NCBI GenBank assembly: GCA_014649355.1
Contig: BMSW01000006.1
Location: 1 to 64,000 of the forward strand
Source of the DNA: Streptomyces althioticus
GTDB taxonomy: Bacteria; Actinomycetota; Actinomycetes; Streptomycetales; Streptomycetaceae
Direction: 5' to 3'
DNA length: 64,000 bases
Shown in pieces: positions 24,093-33,085 of this stretch. How positions within the stretch are numbered: position 1 is the stretch's first letter; the number at the start of each line of letters is the position of its first letter. The translations under genes were made by a program, and so were the position numbers. The notes under the pieces are model-generated. The model had not been told where the DNA came from and ran no database searches. It worked only from the letters and a program-made list of their open reading frames with translations.

Positions 24093-25478
24093 TCACACCG
24101 GCAGCAATCTCCCCACAACGGCGTCCAGTTGCCGTACGTTCCTGCACTCCCGCATGTCCACCAGTTCCGCGTACGCCGGGGCGGCGGAGTCGCCTGTGCC
24201 CCAGAGGGTGCGGGGTTCGGGGTTGAGCCAGTGGACGCGGCGGGTGCGGCGGGTGAGGTCGCGTACGGCGGCGAGGTTGGGGTCGGCCATGTTGGTGCGG
24301 GCGTCTCCGAGGACGAACACCGTGGTGCGCGGGCCGACGGCGTCGGCGTACCGGCCGGTGAACTCGCCCAGGGCAGCGCCGTAGTCGCTGCTGTCGTGCC
24401 AGGCGGTGAGCCGGGCCTCCGCGCGGATGCGGGCGTTCAGGCCCTCCGGGTCGGCGGCCCCGTGGACGAGCAGGCCGGTCACCTCGTCGACGCGGTTGAC
24501 GAAGGCGAACACCCGCACCTTGGAGAACTGGTCGTGCAGCGCCTGCACCAGCAGCATCGTGAAGTCGGAGAACCCGGCCACCGAGCCCGACACGTCGCAC
24601 AGCAGGACGAGTTCGGGCCGGGCGGGCCGGCGTCGGCGCAGGACGGGCCTCACCGGCACCCCGCCCGTGGACAGCGAGCCGCGCAGCGTCCTGCGCAGGT
24701 CGACGGTGCCGCGCGCGGCCCTGCGACGGCGGGCGGCGAGCCGGGTCGCCAGCTTCCGGGCGAGGGGCTGGACCGTCCGGCGCATCCCCGCCAGCCGGTC
24801 TTTTCCGGCGAGCAGGAAGTCGACCCGGTCGGTGGTCGGCGGGAGCGCGCGGCGGGCGATCTCGTCGCGGCCCCGCCGCTCCGCGGCCCGGCGCCGCGCC
24901 TCCGCGGCGACCAGCCGGCGGAACTCCTCGATGCGGCGCCGGATCTCGTCCTCGAGCAGCCGGTCGGCGAAGCTCCCGGACCCGTCCCGCCCGCGCACCT
25001 CGTCCCGCACCCGCGCCAGCAGCGTCTGCGGGCGCAGCCGGTCCAGCGTCTGGTACGACGACCAGCCGTCCGAGCCGGGCGACCCGCCGTACCCGCCGAA
25101 GCCGTCGACCGCCTCCACCGCCAGCCGGGCCAGCGCCGCCGTGTCGTTCGCGGCGAGTGCCTCCGCCAGCCGGGCGCGCAGCGCCTCCCGGTCCGTGTCG
25201 CCGCCGTCGCCGTCGGGCAGGCCCACCCGGCTCGGGAAGTACAGCTCGAAGACCGCGTCGAACACCGGGCGTCCGCCCGCGCCGTGCAGCAGGGTCGCCG
25301 CCAGGCCCTCCCGGAGCAGTTCCCGGTCGGCGAGGCCCAGCGCCTCCACCGCGCGCGCCGCGTCCACGGTCTCCCCGGTGCCGATCCGCAGCCCGTGCGC
25401 ACGCAGCGCGTCGACCAGGCCGGTGAGCCGGGTGACCAGGTCCGTGTCGGCGGGGTCCGCGTCCGCGGCGGCGGTCAC
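24093..25478 (-). CDS. VWA-domain protein (CoxE-like)
   Basis: A 461-residue partner of MoxR ATPases. The N-terminal 250 residues are helical and Arg/Ala-rich; the von Willebrand A domain from about 285 has the MIDAS motif in LVLLCDVSGSVAGFSDF and FVLGDARTNMADP. By family, MoxR/CoxE pairs act as chaperones that assemble metal centres or complexes, CO dehydrogenase being best known. The GTG start overlaps the MoxR stop (GTGA), so the two are coupled. A longer open frame continues upstream but lies over the MoxR gene and is not used. Confidence 0.88.
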   Translation of the reverse strand: MTAAADADPADTDLVTRLTGLVDALRAHGLRIGTGETVDAARAVEALGLADRELLREGLAATLLHGAGGRPVFDAVFELYFPSRVGLPDGDGGDTDREALRARLAEALAANDTAALARLAVEAVDGFGGYGGSPGSDGWSSYQTLDRLRPQTLLARVRDEVRGRDGSGSFADRLLEDEIRRRIEEFRRLVAAEARRRAAERRGRDEIARRALPPTTDRVDFLLAGKDRLAGMRRTVQPLARKLATRLAARRRRAARGTVDLRRTLRGSLSTGGVPVRPVLRRRRPARPELVLLCDVSGSVAGFSDFTMLLVQALHDQFSKVRVFAFVNRVDEVTGLLVHGAADPEGLNARIRAEARLTAWHDSSDYGAALGEFTGRYADAVGPRTTVFVLGDARTNMADPNLAAVRDLTRRTRRVHWLNPEPRTLWGTGDSAAPAYAELVDMRECRNVRQLDAVVGRLLPV

Positions 25479-26332
25479 AGCGCGTCCAGGTCGAGCTTGG
25501 CCGCCGCCTTCTGGATGTCGTCCTGGTGCTTGAGCACCACGCCCAGACTGTCCCGTACGACCGTCTCGTCGAGGGTGCTCGCACCGAGCGCCAGCAGGGT
25601 GCGCGCCCAGTCGACGGTCTCCGCGACCGAGGGCGCCTTGCGCAGGTCCATCGCGCGCAGCGCGCCCACCACCCGCACCACGGACCCGGCCAGCGCCGCG
25701 TCGATCCCCGGCACCTTCAGCCGGACGATCCGCCGCTCCAGCTCCGCGTCCGGGAACCCGATGTGCAGGAACAGGCAGCGGCGGCGCAGCGCCTCGGACA
25801 GCTCCCGGGTCGCGTTGGAGGTGAGGACGGTGAACGGCCGGCGGGTCGCCGTCACCGTGCCCAGCTCGGGCACCGTCACCTGGAAGTCGCCGAGCACCTC
25901 CAGCAGCAGCCCCTCGATCTCGACGTCGGCCTTGTCGGTCTCGTCGATCAGCAGCACCTTGGGGTCGTCGCCGCGGATCGCGGTGAGCAGCGGACGGGGG
26001 AGGAGGAACTCCTCGCTGAAGATGTCCGTGCGGGCCTCGTCCCAGGTCTCGCCCCGGCCCGCGCTGATCCGCAGCAGCTGCTTGGCGTGGTTCCACTCGT
26101 ACAGCGCGCGCGACTCGTCCACGCCCTCGTAGCACTGGAGCCGCACCAGCCGGGCGTCGCAGGCGCGGGCGACGGCCTTGGCCAGCTCGGTCTTGCCCAC
26201 GCCCGCGGGGCCCTCCACCAGCAGCGGCTTGCCGAGCCGGGCGGCGAGGAAGACGGTGGTGGCGACCGCGGGCGAGGCCAGGTAGCCGGTCTCGGCGAGG
26301 CGAGCGGAGACGTCGTCGACGGAAGAGAACAA
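25475..26332 (-). CDS. MoxR-family AAA+ ATPase (CoxD-like)
   Basis: 285 residues. Walker A is VEGPAGVGKTELAKAV (about 39-54), Walker B is VLLIDETDKAD, and an AAA lid follows. FSEEFLLPRPLLTAI and EIEGLLLEVLGDFQVTVPE are typical of CoxD-like MoxR proteins. It uses ATP hydrolysis with the VWA protein to remodel a client. The TTG start at 26332 has GGAGG 6 nt upstream. No CO-dehydrogenase genes are adjacent; the only molybdenum enzyme in the window is at 7.6-11.3 kb. Confidence 0.9.
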   Translation of the reverse strand: MFSSVDDVSARLAETGYLASPAVATTVFLAARLGKPLLVEGPAGVGKTELAKAVARACDARLVRLQCYEGVDESRALYEWNHAKQLLRISAGRGETWDEARTDIFSEEFLLPRPLLTAIRGDDPKVLLIDETDKADVEIEGLLLEVLGDFQVTVPELGTVTATRRPFTVLTSNATRELSEALRRRCLFLHIGFPDAELERRIVRLKVPGIDAALAGSVVRVVGALRAMDLRKAPSVAETVDWARTLLALGASTLDETVVRDSLGVVLKHQDDIQKAAAKLDLDAL

Positions 26333-26362
26333 CTGCGGCCTCCGGCTGGGCGCGGGAACGAC

Positions 26363-26395
26363 GGTGTCCGGGCACCGCGTGGATGCCCGGACACC
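26363..26395. terminator. Perfect 12-bp inverted repeat upstream of moxR
   Basis: GGTGTCCGGGCA, 9-nt loop CCGCGTGGA, then the exact complement. It can terminate the leftward ABC transporter operon that ends at 26481, and it also lies in the predicted 5' leader of the MoxR/VWA transcript. Confidence 0.65.
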
Positions 26396-26425
26396 TATCT
26401 AAGCGCTTGCTCACCGCCCTGTCAC
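26396..26425 (-). promoter_or_regulatory. Predicted promoter of the MoxR/VWA operon
   Basis: On the minus strand: -35 GTGACA (26420-26425), 18-bp spacer, -10 TAGATA (26396-26401). The start point would fall near 26390, within the 12-bp inverted repeat, so the hairpin would be at the very 5' end of the mRNA. Confidence 0.45.
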
Positions 26426-26480
26426 GCGGTCGCTCGTCACGAGCCCGTTCCCGTGAGCCCGCCCTCACGCGCCCGCTCCC

Positions 26481-27791
26481 TCACGCGCTCGCGCCCACCG
26501 CCCGCACCGCCGGGATGCGCAGCACGCGCCGTGCCGTGAACAGGCTCGTCCCGACGGTCGCCGCCGCGCCGACCGTGGCCACGGCCGCCCACACACCCGC
26601 CAGCTGCTCCGGCAGCACCGCGTCGCCGCGGACCACGGTGAACGGCACGATCCCGGCCAGCGCCGCCAGCGTGCCGAACAGCAGCCCGACGACGGTGAGG
26701 ACCAGCCCCTCGACGCCGACCACGCCCAGCACCTGCCCGGGCGTCGCCCCCGCGAGCCGCTGCTGCCCGAACTCCCGCCCCCGGTAGGTGGTCGCCGCGT
26801 ACAGGGAGTTGACCAGCATCACGCAGACGAACGCCACGATGATCCCGACCACCGTGTAGTTCAGCGTCTCCAGGGTCTTCGCGTCGACGGACTTCACCAT
26901 GCCCGAGGCCGCGACCTCGTCGCTCTCCACCGCCTGCATGGTGAGCGTGGCGGTGGACACCGCCGTGAAAAGGATCAGCGCCATCAGGATCCCGGACAGC
27001 TCACCGGCCCGGCGCCGCAGGTTCCGCACCGCCAGCCAGCCGCTCGCCCCGCCGAGCGCCAGCCGACCGAGCACACCCGACAGCAGGCGCGGCGCCAACA
27101 GGGCGAACCCCACCGACAGCAGGATCGCGCCCTGCGCCGGGAACGCCATCAGCATCTCGTCCGTCGCCGAGAAGGCGAACGTGGAGGACGCCGCCACCGC
27201 GCCGGCCGCCAGCGCCGCCCAGGCGAGCCACGACCGCCGCCGCACCGTGCGCCGCCGCCCCCGTGTGACCCGCCGCAGCGCGAGCAGTGCCGCGCCCGCC
27301 GAGGCGACCAGGGTGACGCCGACGCCGGACGACAGCGCCACCGCCCCGAAGGAGTGGTCCACGGACGCGGCGACCTGCCCCGTGTCCTGGAACAGCTCCA
27401 CCAGGAGCCGCCCGCCCAGCACGGCGGGCAGCACCGCCGCGGCCGTACCCACCAGGGCCACCGCGAGGGCCTCGCTCACCACCATCCGCCGGATCTGCCC
27501 GGGCGTCGCCCCCGAGCATCGCAGCAGCTCCAGCTCGGCCGCCCGCTGCCGCACGTTCACCGTCAGCGTCGAGGCGACGGCGAAGAACACCAGCAGCGTG
27601 CCGTACCCGCCGACCACCCCGGCCGCCGTCCGCAGCGTCTCCGAGCTGACCGCGTCGACACCCGGCGCACCGGCGGTGTCGTGCAGCGAGTTGAACGCCA
27701 TGACGATCGCCGCGCCCAGGAAGGCGGACAGCAGCGTCGCGAGGAACCGGCCGGGCCGCTGCCGGACCGACCGCAGAGCCAGTACGAGCAT
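26481..27791 (-). CDS. ABC transporter permease, FtsX/MacB-type
   Basis: A 436-residue membrane protein with about eight helices in two FtsX-like halves (LVLALRSVRQRPGRFLATLL at the N-terminus; QRLAGATPGQVLGVVGVEGL and the matching LRCSGATPGQIRRMVVSEAL cytosolic loops). It lies 3 bp after the ATPase gene and surely pairs with it. Such two-gene exporters handle peptides, antibiotics or lipids; substrate unknown and no adjacent two-component sensor is seen. Confidence 0.9.
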   Translation of the reverse strand: MLVLALRSVRQRPGRFLATLLSAFLGAAIVMAFNSLHDTAGAPGVDAVSSETLRTAAGVVGGYGTLLVFFAVASTLTVNVRQRAAELELLRCSGATPGQIRRMVVSEALAVALVGTAAAVLPAVLGGRLLVELFQDTGQVAASVDHSFGAVALSSGVGVTLVASAGAALLALRRVTRGRRRTVRRRSWLAWAALAAGAVAASSTFAFSATDEMLMAFPAQGAILLSVGFALLAPRLLSGVLGRLALGGASGWLAVRNLRRRAGELSGILMALILFTAVSTATLTMQAVESDEVAASGMVKSVDAKTLETLNYTVVGIIVAFVCVMLVNSLYAATTYRGREFGQQRLAGATPGQVLGVVGVEGLVLTVVGLLFGTLAALAGIVPFTVVRGDAVLPEQLAGVWAAVATVGAAATVGTSLFTARRVLRIPAVRAVGASA

Positions 27792-27794
27792 GGC

Positions 27795-28580
27795 TCACAC
27801 CCCCACCGGCGCGTCGTCGCCCAGGTGTGCCAGCCGCTCCGCCACCGCGTCGGCGGTCGGCGCGTCCATCCGCCCGGCCAGCCTGCCGTCCGCGAGGAAC
27901 AGCACGCTGTCGGCCCAGGAGGCGGCGACCGGGTCGTGCGTCACCATCACCACGGTCCGCCCGTGCACCCGCACCGCCTCCCGCAGCAGCGCCAGCACGT
28001 CCCGCGCGCTGCGGGTGTCCAGCGCCCCCGTCGGCTCGTCCGCGAAGATCACCCGCGGTTCGGCGACCAGTGCCCGCGCGATGGCCACCCGCTGCCGCTG
28101 ACCGCCGGACAGCTGGTCAGGGAGGTGCCCCAGCCGGTCGCCCAGACCCACGGCCGTGAGGATCTCCGTCGCCCGCCGCCGGTCCACCCGGCGGCCCGCC
28201 AGCTTCAGCGGCAGCACGGTGTTCTGCGCCACCGTCAGCGTCTCCAGCAGGTTGTACTGCTGGAACACGAACCCGACCCGCCCGCGCCGGAACCTCGTCA
28301 GCTCCGTCTCCCCGGCGCCCGTCAGCTCCGTCCCGTCGACCCGCACGATTCCCGCGTCCGGCCGTTCCAGGCCCGCCGCGCACTGCAGCAGCGTCGACTT
28401 CCCGGAACCGGACGGCCCCATCACCGCCGTGAACGTGCCCCGCGCCAGTCCGAGCGTCACCCCGTCGAGCGCGGTCACCGTGCTTTCCGCCGTGCCGTAA
28501 GACTTGGTGACCTTGACCAGGCGCAGCGCCTCGGCGGCCGGTTCCGTGCGCGGGTCGTGCCGCGCCCTGTTGCGCACCAT
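27795..28580 (-). CDS. ABC transporter ATP-binding protein (MacB/LolD-type)
   Basis: 261 residues. Walker A MGPSGSGKSTLLQ, Q-loop FVFQQYNLLETLTV, signature LSGGQRQRVAIARAL, Walker B VIFADEPTGALD and H-loop VTHD are all intact, so it is an active ATPase of the lipoprotein/peptide exporter group. Two ATGs lie 6 nt apart; the second (28580) is chosen because GGAGGAG overlaps the first and is 6 nt from the second. Operon with the permease downstream. Confidence 0.92.
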   Translation of the reverse strand: MVRNRARHDPRTEPAAEALRLVKVTKSYGTAESTVTALDGVTLGLARGTFTAVMGPSGSGKSTLLQCAAGLERPDAGIVRVDGTELTGAGETELTRFRRGRVGFVFQQYNLLETLTVAQNTVLPLKLAGRRVDRRRATEILTAVGLGDRLGHLPDQLSGGQRQRVAIARALVAEPRVIFADEPTGALDTRSARDVLALLREAVRVHGRTVVMVTHDPVAASWADSVLFLADGRLAGRMDAPTADAVAERLAHLGDDAPVGV

Positions 28581-28669
28581 CGTCATCTCCTCCGTCCGGC
28601 ACGCCCTGTGCCCCGGTCACGACGCTACGGAGGAGAGGAGCGGCCCACACGGGGCGCAGTGCCCGTCGT

Positions 28670-28693
28670 GGGGGTGTACGCAGCGACACCCCC
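28670..28693 (-). terminator. Terminator hairpin of the lut operon
   Basis: GGGGGTGT and ACACCCCC form a perfect 8-bp stem with an 8-nt loop, starting 10 nt after the lutC stop (28704). Confidence 0.7.
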
Positions 28694-28703
28694 GGACGGT
28701 GGT

Positions 28704-29336
28704 TCACCGGACCAGGACGACCTCCAGGGTGCGCGGCCCGTGCACGCCCTCGACCCGGTCCAGCTCGATGTCGCTGGTCGCGGAGGGGCCGGAGATCCAC
28801 GTCGACGGGCGGGCGGGGTCGAGGCGTTCGAGGGCCTGCGGAACGGACGCCACCACCTGGCCGGGGACGCGCACCACGCAGATGTGGTGGTCGGGGATCA
28901 GGCTGATCCGGCGCCGTCCCTGGTCGGGGGAGCCGTCGAGGACGATCGTGCCGGTCTCGGCGACGGCCACGGCGCACGCGGTGACGACGCTGTCGACCCG
29001 GTCCAGTTCGTACGGGGTGCTCGACGCCTCGTCCGGCACCCGCGTCACCTCCGCCGCCGCGAGCCAGCTCTCGTCGAGGCCGGGCGGCACGAGCACGGTC
29101 GACGCGCCGTGCGCCGCCAGGAGTTCCGCGACCACGCCGGGCAGCGAACCTGCGTCGGTCCGGTGCACGACCGCCCGGTAGTCCGCCAGGTTCTCCGCCA
29201 GCAGGTCCACCGTCTCCTCGACGGTCCGCTCCCCGTGCTCGCGCAGATAGTCCCGCTCGACCGGCACGTCCTCACCCGGCGGCACGTCCGCCAGGGCCCG
29301 CCGCACCCGGCCCAGGATCCGCTCCCTGCTGCTCAC
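28704..29336 (-). CDS. lutC: L-lactate dehydrogenase complex protein LutC
   Basis: A 210-residue DUF162/LutC protein (SSRERILGRVRRALADVP start; DSVVTACAVAVAETGTIVLD; HHICVVRVPGQVV; STWISGPSATSDIE). Third component of the LutABC iron-sulfur L-lactate oxidase that produces pyruvate. The GTG start overlaps the lutB stop by 4 bp. Last gene of the leftward rhamnose/lactate run, followed by a hairpin. Confidence 0.92.
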   Translation of the reverse strand: MSSRERILGRVRRALADVPPGEDVPVERDYLREHGERTVEETVDLLAENLADYRAVVHRTDAGSLPGVVAELLAAHGASTVLVPPGLDESWLAAAEVTRVPDEASSTPYELDRVDSVVTACAVAVAETGTIVLDGSPDQGRRRISLIPDHHICVVRVPGQVVASVPQALERLDPARPSTWISGPSATSDIELDRVEGVHGPRTLEVVLVR

Positions 29337-30811
29337 GCTCCACCGTCCTTCCCGCCGCGCGTCCGCTGCCACCAGTCCCGGAACGGCTCCGCCGGCACCG
29401 GCGGCAGGTCCCGCGTCCCGCTCCACGCCTTGCCCGGCCCCGGCAGCGTGCGCGGATGCAGCCGCCGCGTGCGCGAGGCGAGCCGCTGCCCGGTGCGCAG
29501 GGCGCCGGGACGGGTGAGCGCCCAGCGGGCCGCGCGCATCGCCGCCCGCTCGGCCGCGTGGCCCTTCGCGGGCCGCAGCCGCACCTTGTTGCCGTCGCGG
29601 ACGGCCTCGCCGCCCTCCACGACCCGCTCCCGCAGATGCACCAGCACCTCGGGGATGTCGATGGCGACCGGACACACCTCGTAGCAGGCCCCGCACAGCG
29701 ACGACGCGTACGGCAGCGACGCGTCGATCTCACTGCCCGTACCCCGTAGTTGGGGGCTGAGGATGGCGCCGATCGGGCCGGGGTAGACCGAGCCGTACGC
29801 GTGTCCGCCGGCCCGCTCGTACACCGGGCAGACGTTCAGACAGGCGGAGCAGCGGATGCAGCGCAGCGCCTGCCGGCCCACCTCGTCGGCGAGGGTGTCG
29901 GTGCGGCCGTTGTCCAGCAGCACCAGATGGAAGGCGCGCGGCCCGTCCGAGTCCGTGGTCCCGGTCCACATCGAGGTGTACGGGTTCATCCGCTCGGCCG
30001 TGGAGGAGCGGGGGAGGGTCTGCAGGAACACCTCCAGGTCCTGCCAGGTCGGCACGATCTTCTCGATGCCCACCACCGAGATCAGCGTCTCCGGCAGGGT
30101 GAGGCACATCCGCCCGTTGCCCTCGGACTCCACCACGACCAGCGTGCCGGTCTCGGCGACCATGAAGTTCGCGCCGGAGATGCCGACCTTGGCGCGCAGG
30201 AACTTCTCCCGCAGATGCAGCCGCGCCGCCTCGGCGAGGTCGGCGGGCGTGTCGGTGAGCCCTTCGGGCGCGGGTCGCCCCCACTCGCCCATCTCCCGCG
30301 TGAAGATCTCCCGGATCTCCCCGCGGTTGCGGTGGATCGCCGGGACCAGGATGTGCGACGGCCGGTCCTTGCCCAACTGCACGATCAGCTCGGCGAGATC
30401 GGTCTCGTAGGCGTGGATGCCCTGCGCCTCCAGCGCCTCGTTGAGGGCGATCTCCTGCGTGGCCATCGACTTGACCTTGACGACCTCCGTCTCGCCGGTC
30501 GCCTTCACCAGCTCGGAGACGATCCGGTTCGCCTCGTCGGCGTCGGCGGCCCAGTGGACGACACCGCCCGCCGCCGTCACCGACTCCTCCAACTGCACCA
30601 GATACCGGTCGAGATGACGCAGCGTGCGGTCCTTGATCCGCTTCCCCGCCTGCCGGAGCCGCTCCCAGTCGTCCAGCTCCGCGACCGCCCGCGCCCGCTT
30701 GGCGCGGATGGTGTGCGTGGCGTGCCGCAGATTGCCCCGCAGGGTCGTGTCCCGCACGGCCTCCCGGGCCGCCGCCGGGAACGCGGGCATACCGACGAAC
30801 GTTCCGCTCAT
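29333..30811 (-). CDS. lutB: Iron-sulfur L-lactate dehydrogenase subunit LutB
   Basis: 492 residues. The N-terminal DUF162-like domain includes NFMVAETGTLVVVESEGNGR; two 4Fe-4S ferredoxin motifs follow, CIRCSACLNVCPVY and CGACYEVCPVAIDIPE; the C-terminus is Arg-rich. With LutA and LutC it oxidises L-lactate to pyruvate at the membrane or quinone pool. Start ATGA overlaps the lutA stop. Placement after rhaB implies it consumes lactate made from rhamnose. Confidence 0.94.
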   Translation of the reverse strand: MSGTFVGMPAFPAAAREAVRDTTLRGNLRHATHTIRAKRARAVAELDDWERLRQAGKRIKDRTLRHLDRYLVQLEESVTAAGGVVHWAADADEANRIVSELVKATGETEVVKVKSMATQEIALNEALEAQGIHAYETDLAELIVQLGKDRPSHILVPAIHRNRGEIREIFTREMGEWGRPAPEGLTDTPADLAEAARLHLREKFLRAKVGISGANFMVAETGTLVVVESEGNGRMCLTLPETLISVVGIEKIVPTWQDLEVFLQTLPRSSTAERMNPYTSMWTGTTDSDGPRAFHLVLLDNGRTDTLADEVGRQALRCIRCSACLNVCPVYERAGGHAYGSVYPGPIGAILSPQLRGTGSEIDASLPYASSLCGACYEVCPVAIDIPEVLVHLRERVVEGGEAVRDGNKVRLRPAKGHAAERAAMRAARWALTRPGALRTGQRLASRTRRLHPRTLPGPGKAWSGTRDLPPVPAEPFRDWWQRTRGGKDGGA

Positions 30812-31563
30812 ACGGCCGGGTCCTCCTCCGTGCTCGCCAGGATCTCCGCGATGTGCACCGGCCGCATGCCGGTCCGCAGCCGCGTCATCGTGCCGCCGAT
30901 GTGCATCAGACAGGAGTTGTCCGCCGCGCACAGCACCTCGGCGCCCGTCGACTCGGCGTTGCGCACCTTGTCCGCGCCCATGGCCGCCGACACGTCGGCG
31001 TTCTTCAGCGCGAACGTGCCGCCGAACCCGCAGCACTCGTCCGCGCCCGGCAGCTCCACCAGCTCGAGACCCTTCACCGCGCGAAGCAGCCGCAGCGGCC
31101 GCTCGCCCAGCCCGAGGGACCGCAGCCCGTGACAGGTCGGGTGGTACGTCACCCGGTGCGGGTAGTACGCCCCGACGTCCGTCACCCCCAGCACGTCCAC
31201 CAGGAACTCGGTCAGCTCGTACGTTTTCGGCACCACCGGCGCCAGCACCGTCGCGAGACCGTCCCCGCGCCCCTCGGACCGGGCCCGCTCACCCATCCGC
31301 GGGTACAGCTCCCGCACCATCGCCCCGCACGACCCGGAGGGCGTCACGATCGCGTGGTAGTCGCGGAAGACGCCGGCGAAGTGACGGGCCATCGGTTCCG
31401 TCTCGTGCCGGTAGCCGGTGTTGTAGTGGGCCTGGCCGCAGCAGGTCTGCGCCTCGGGGAAGTCGACGTCGACGCCCAGCCGCGTGAGCAGCTTCACCAC
31501 GGCACGGCCGGTGTCCGGATAGAGCGTGTCGTTGACGCAGGTCAGGAACAGGGCGACACGCAT
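30808..31563 (-). CDS. lutA: L-lactate dehydrogenase complex protein LutA
   Basis: 251 residues with the two CCG domains of the heterodisulfide-reductase-like family: TCCGQAHYNTGY and ECCGFGGTFA, plus single Cys in SGSCGAM and YHPTCHGLRSLG, likely iron-sulfur ligands. The ATG at 31563 has GAGGAG 6-8 nt upstream. It begins 58 nt after rhaB with no visible terminator, so it is probably co-transcribed with the rhamnose genes. Confidence 0.93.
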   Translation of the reverse strand: MRVALFLTCVNDTLYPDTGRAVVKLLTRLGVDVDFPEAQTCCGQAHYNTGYRHETEPMARHFAGVFRDYHAIVTPSGSCGAMVRELYPRMGERARSEGRGDGLATVLAPVVPKTYELTEFLVDVLGVTDVGAYYPHRVTYHPTCHGLRSLGLGERPLRLLRAVKGLELVELPGADECCGFGGTFALKNADVSAAMGADKVRNAESTGAEVLCAADNSCLMHIGGTMTRLRTGMRPVHIAEILASTEEDPAV

Positions 31564-31621
31564 CGCGGCTCCTCGTCCAGTCGATCATCGGGTGTGGGCA
31601 GGGTAGTGCGGGTCCGGGCGC

Positions 31622-33085
31622 CTAGGGGAGACCCGGTGGACCTCCGGCGAGCCGGGCGCGGGCCGTCTCCCACCGCCGGGTGTCGCCGCGCGGCTCGTAC
31701 CGGGTGAGCGGCTGGGTGGCGGCCAGCAGGCGCCGCATGGCGGGGAGGCCGCCGACCCGCCCTTGGGCGCGGGCCTGCACCAGCACGTTCCCGAACGCCG
31801 CCGCCTCGGCCGGCCCGGCCACCACCGGCAGCCCGCAGGCGTCGGCGGTCAGCTGGCACAGCAGGGCGTTGCGGGTGCCGCCGCCCACCACGTGCACCAC
31901 GTCCACGCTCCGCCCGGCGAGCCGCTGCGCGTCCTCCACGGCGGTACGGTGGGCCAGGGCGAGCGAGTCGAGGACGCAGCGCACGGTCGCGGCGGGGGAG
32001 TCCGGCACCGGCTGGCCCGAGGCGCGGCACGCCTCGGCGATCCGCTCCGGCATCCGACCCGGCGCGAGGAACGCGCTGTCCCCGGCGTCCACCACCGACC
32101 GCAGCGCCGGCGTCCCCGCCGCCTCCCGCAGCAGCGCGCCCAGATTCGGCTCGCCCCAGGCGCGCAGGCACTCCTGGAGCAGCCACAGACCCATGATGTT
32201 GCGCAGGAAGCGGACCGTGCCGTCGAGCCCCAGTTCATTGGTGAAGTTGGCGGCCCGGCTCTCCTCGGTCAGCACCGGCGCGTCCAGCTCGAGACCCGCC
32301 AGCGACCAGGTGCCGGTGCAGATGTACGCGAACCGCTCACCGTCCGCCGGCACGGCGGCCACGGCGGACGCCGTGTCGTGCGAGGCGACCGCCGTCACCG
32401 GCACCGGACCGGCGAGCCCGGTCTCCTCCAGCACCCCGGGCCGCAGCACGCCCGCCGGGTCGCCCGGCCGGCGCAGCGGCGCGAACAGCCCCAGGTCGAT
32501 GCCCAGCCGCTCCGCGATCTTGTGCGCCCAGGCGCGGGTGCGCGGGTCGATCAGCTGCGTGGTGGAGGCGTTGGTCAGCTCGGTGCCCTGCTCCCCGGTC
32601 AGCCAGTACGTCAGCAGGTCGGGCATCAGCAGCAGCCGCTCGGCCGCCGCGAACTGCCGTGTGCCGCGCGCCGCGACGAGCTGGTACAGCGTGTTGAACG
32701 GCGCGTACTGCAGCCCGGTCGCCGCGTACAGCTCCGGGGCCGGCACGGTCGCCCACACCCGCTCGGCGACCGCGTCGGTCCGCCCGTCCCGGTAGTGCAC
32801 GGGATTGCCCAGCAGCGCCCCGTCCGCGTCGAGCAGCCCGTGGTCGACGGCCCAGCTGTCGATGCCGACGGAGTCCACGGCCCCGGCCGCCCGCAGCCCG
32901 TCCAGCACCCCGGCGTACAGCCCCAGCACGTCCCAGCGCAGCCCCTCCGGGACCCGCACCGGGCGGTTCGGGAACCGGTGCGCCTCCGTCAGCTCCAGGC
33001 TGCCGGGACCCACCCGGCCGACCATGACCCGCCCGCTGGACGCGCCCAGGTCGACCGCCGCGTACGCCCCCGCCCCGCCGCTCAT
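31622..33085 (-). CDS. rhaB: Rhamnulokinase
   Basis: A 487-residue FGGY-family kinase. The N-terminal phosphate motif is AAVDLGASSGRVMVG; SVGIDSWAVDHGLLD and SHDTASAVAAVPA, plus the ATP-binding HVVGGGTRNALLCQ, match rhamnulokinases. It phosphorylates L-rhamnulose at C1. The ATG overlaps the aldolase stop by 4 bp. Assignment is supported by the isomerase and aldolase next to it. Confidence 0.93.
   Translation of the reverse strand: MSGGAGAYAAVDLGASSGRVMVGRVGPGSLELTEAHRFPNRPVRVPEGLRWDVLGLYAGVLDGLRAAGAVDSVGIDSWAVDHGLLDADGALLGNPVHYRDGRTDAVAERVWATVPAPELYAATGLQYAPFNTLYQLVAARGTRQFAAAERLLLMPDLLTYWLTGEQGTELTNASTTQLIDPRTRAWAHKIAERLGIDLGLFAPLRRPGDPAGVLRPGVLEETGLAGPVPVTAVASHDTASAVAAVPADGERFAYICTGTWSLAGLELDAPVLTEESRAANFTNELGLDGTVRFLRNIMGLWLLQECLRAWGEPNLGALLREAAGTPALRSVVDAGDSAFLAPGRMPERIAEACRASGQPVPDSPAATVRCVLDSLALAHRTAVEDAQRLAGRSVDVVHVVGGGTRNALLCQLTADACGLPVVAGPAEAAAFGNVLVQARAQGRVGGLPAMRRLLAATQPLTRYEPRGDTRRWETARARLAGGPPGLP

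Noticed and set aside
28117..28977. Minus-strand frame spanning the start of the ABC ATPase gene and lutC
   Set aside because: Out of frame with the intact ABC ATPase motifs and compositionally a shadow.
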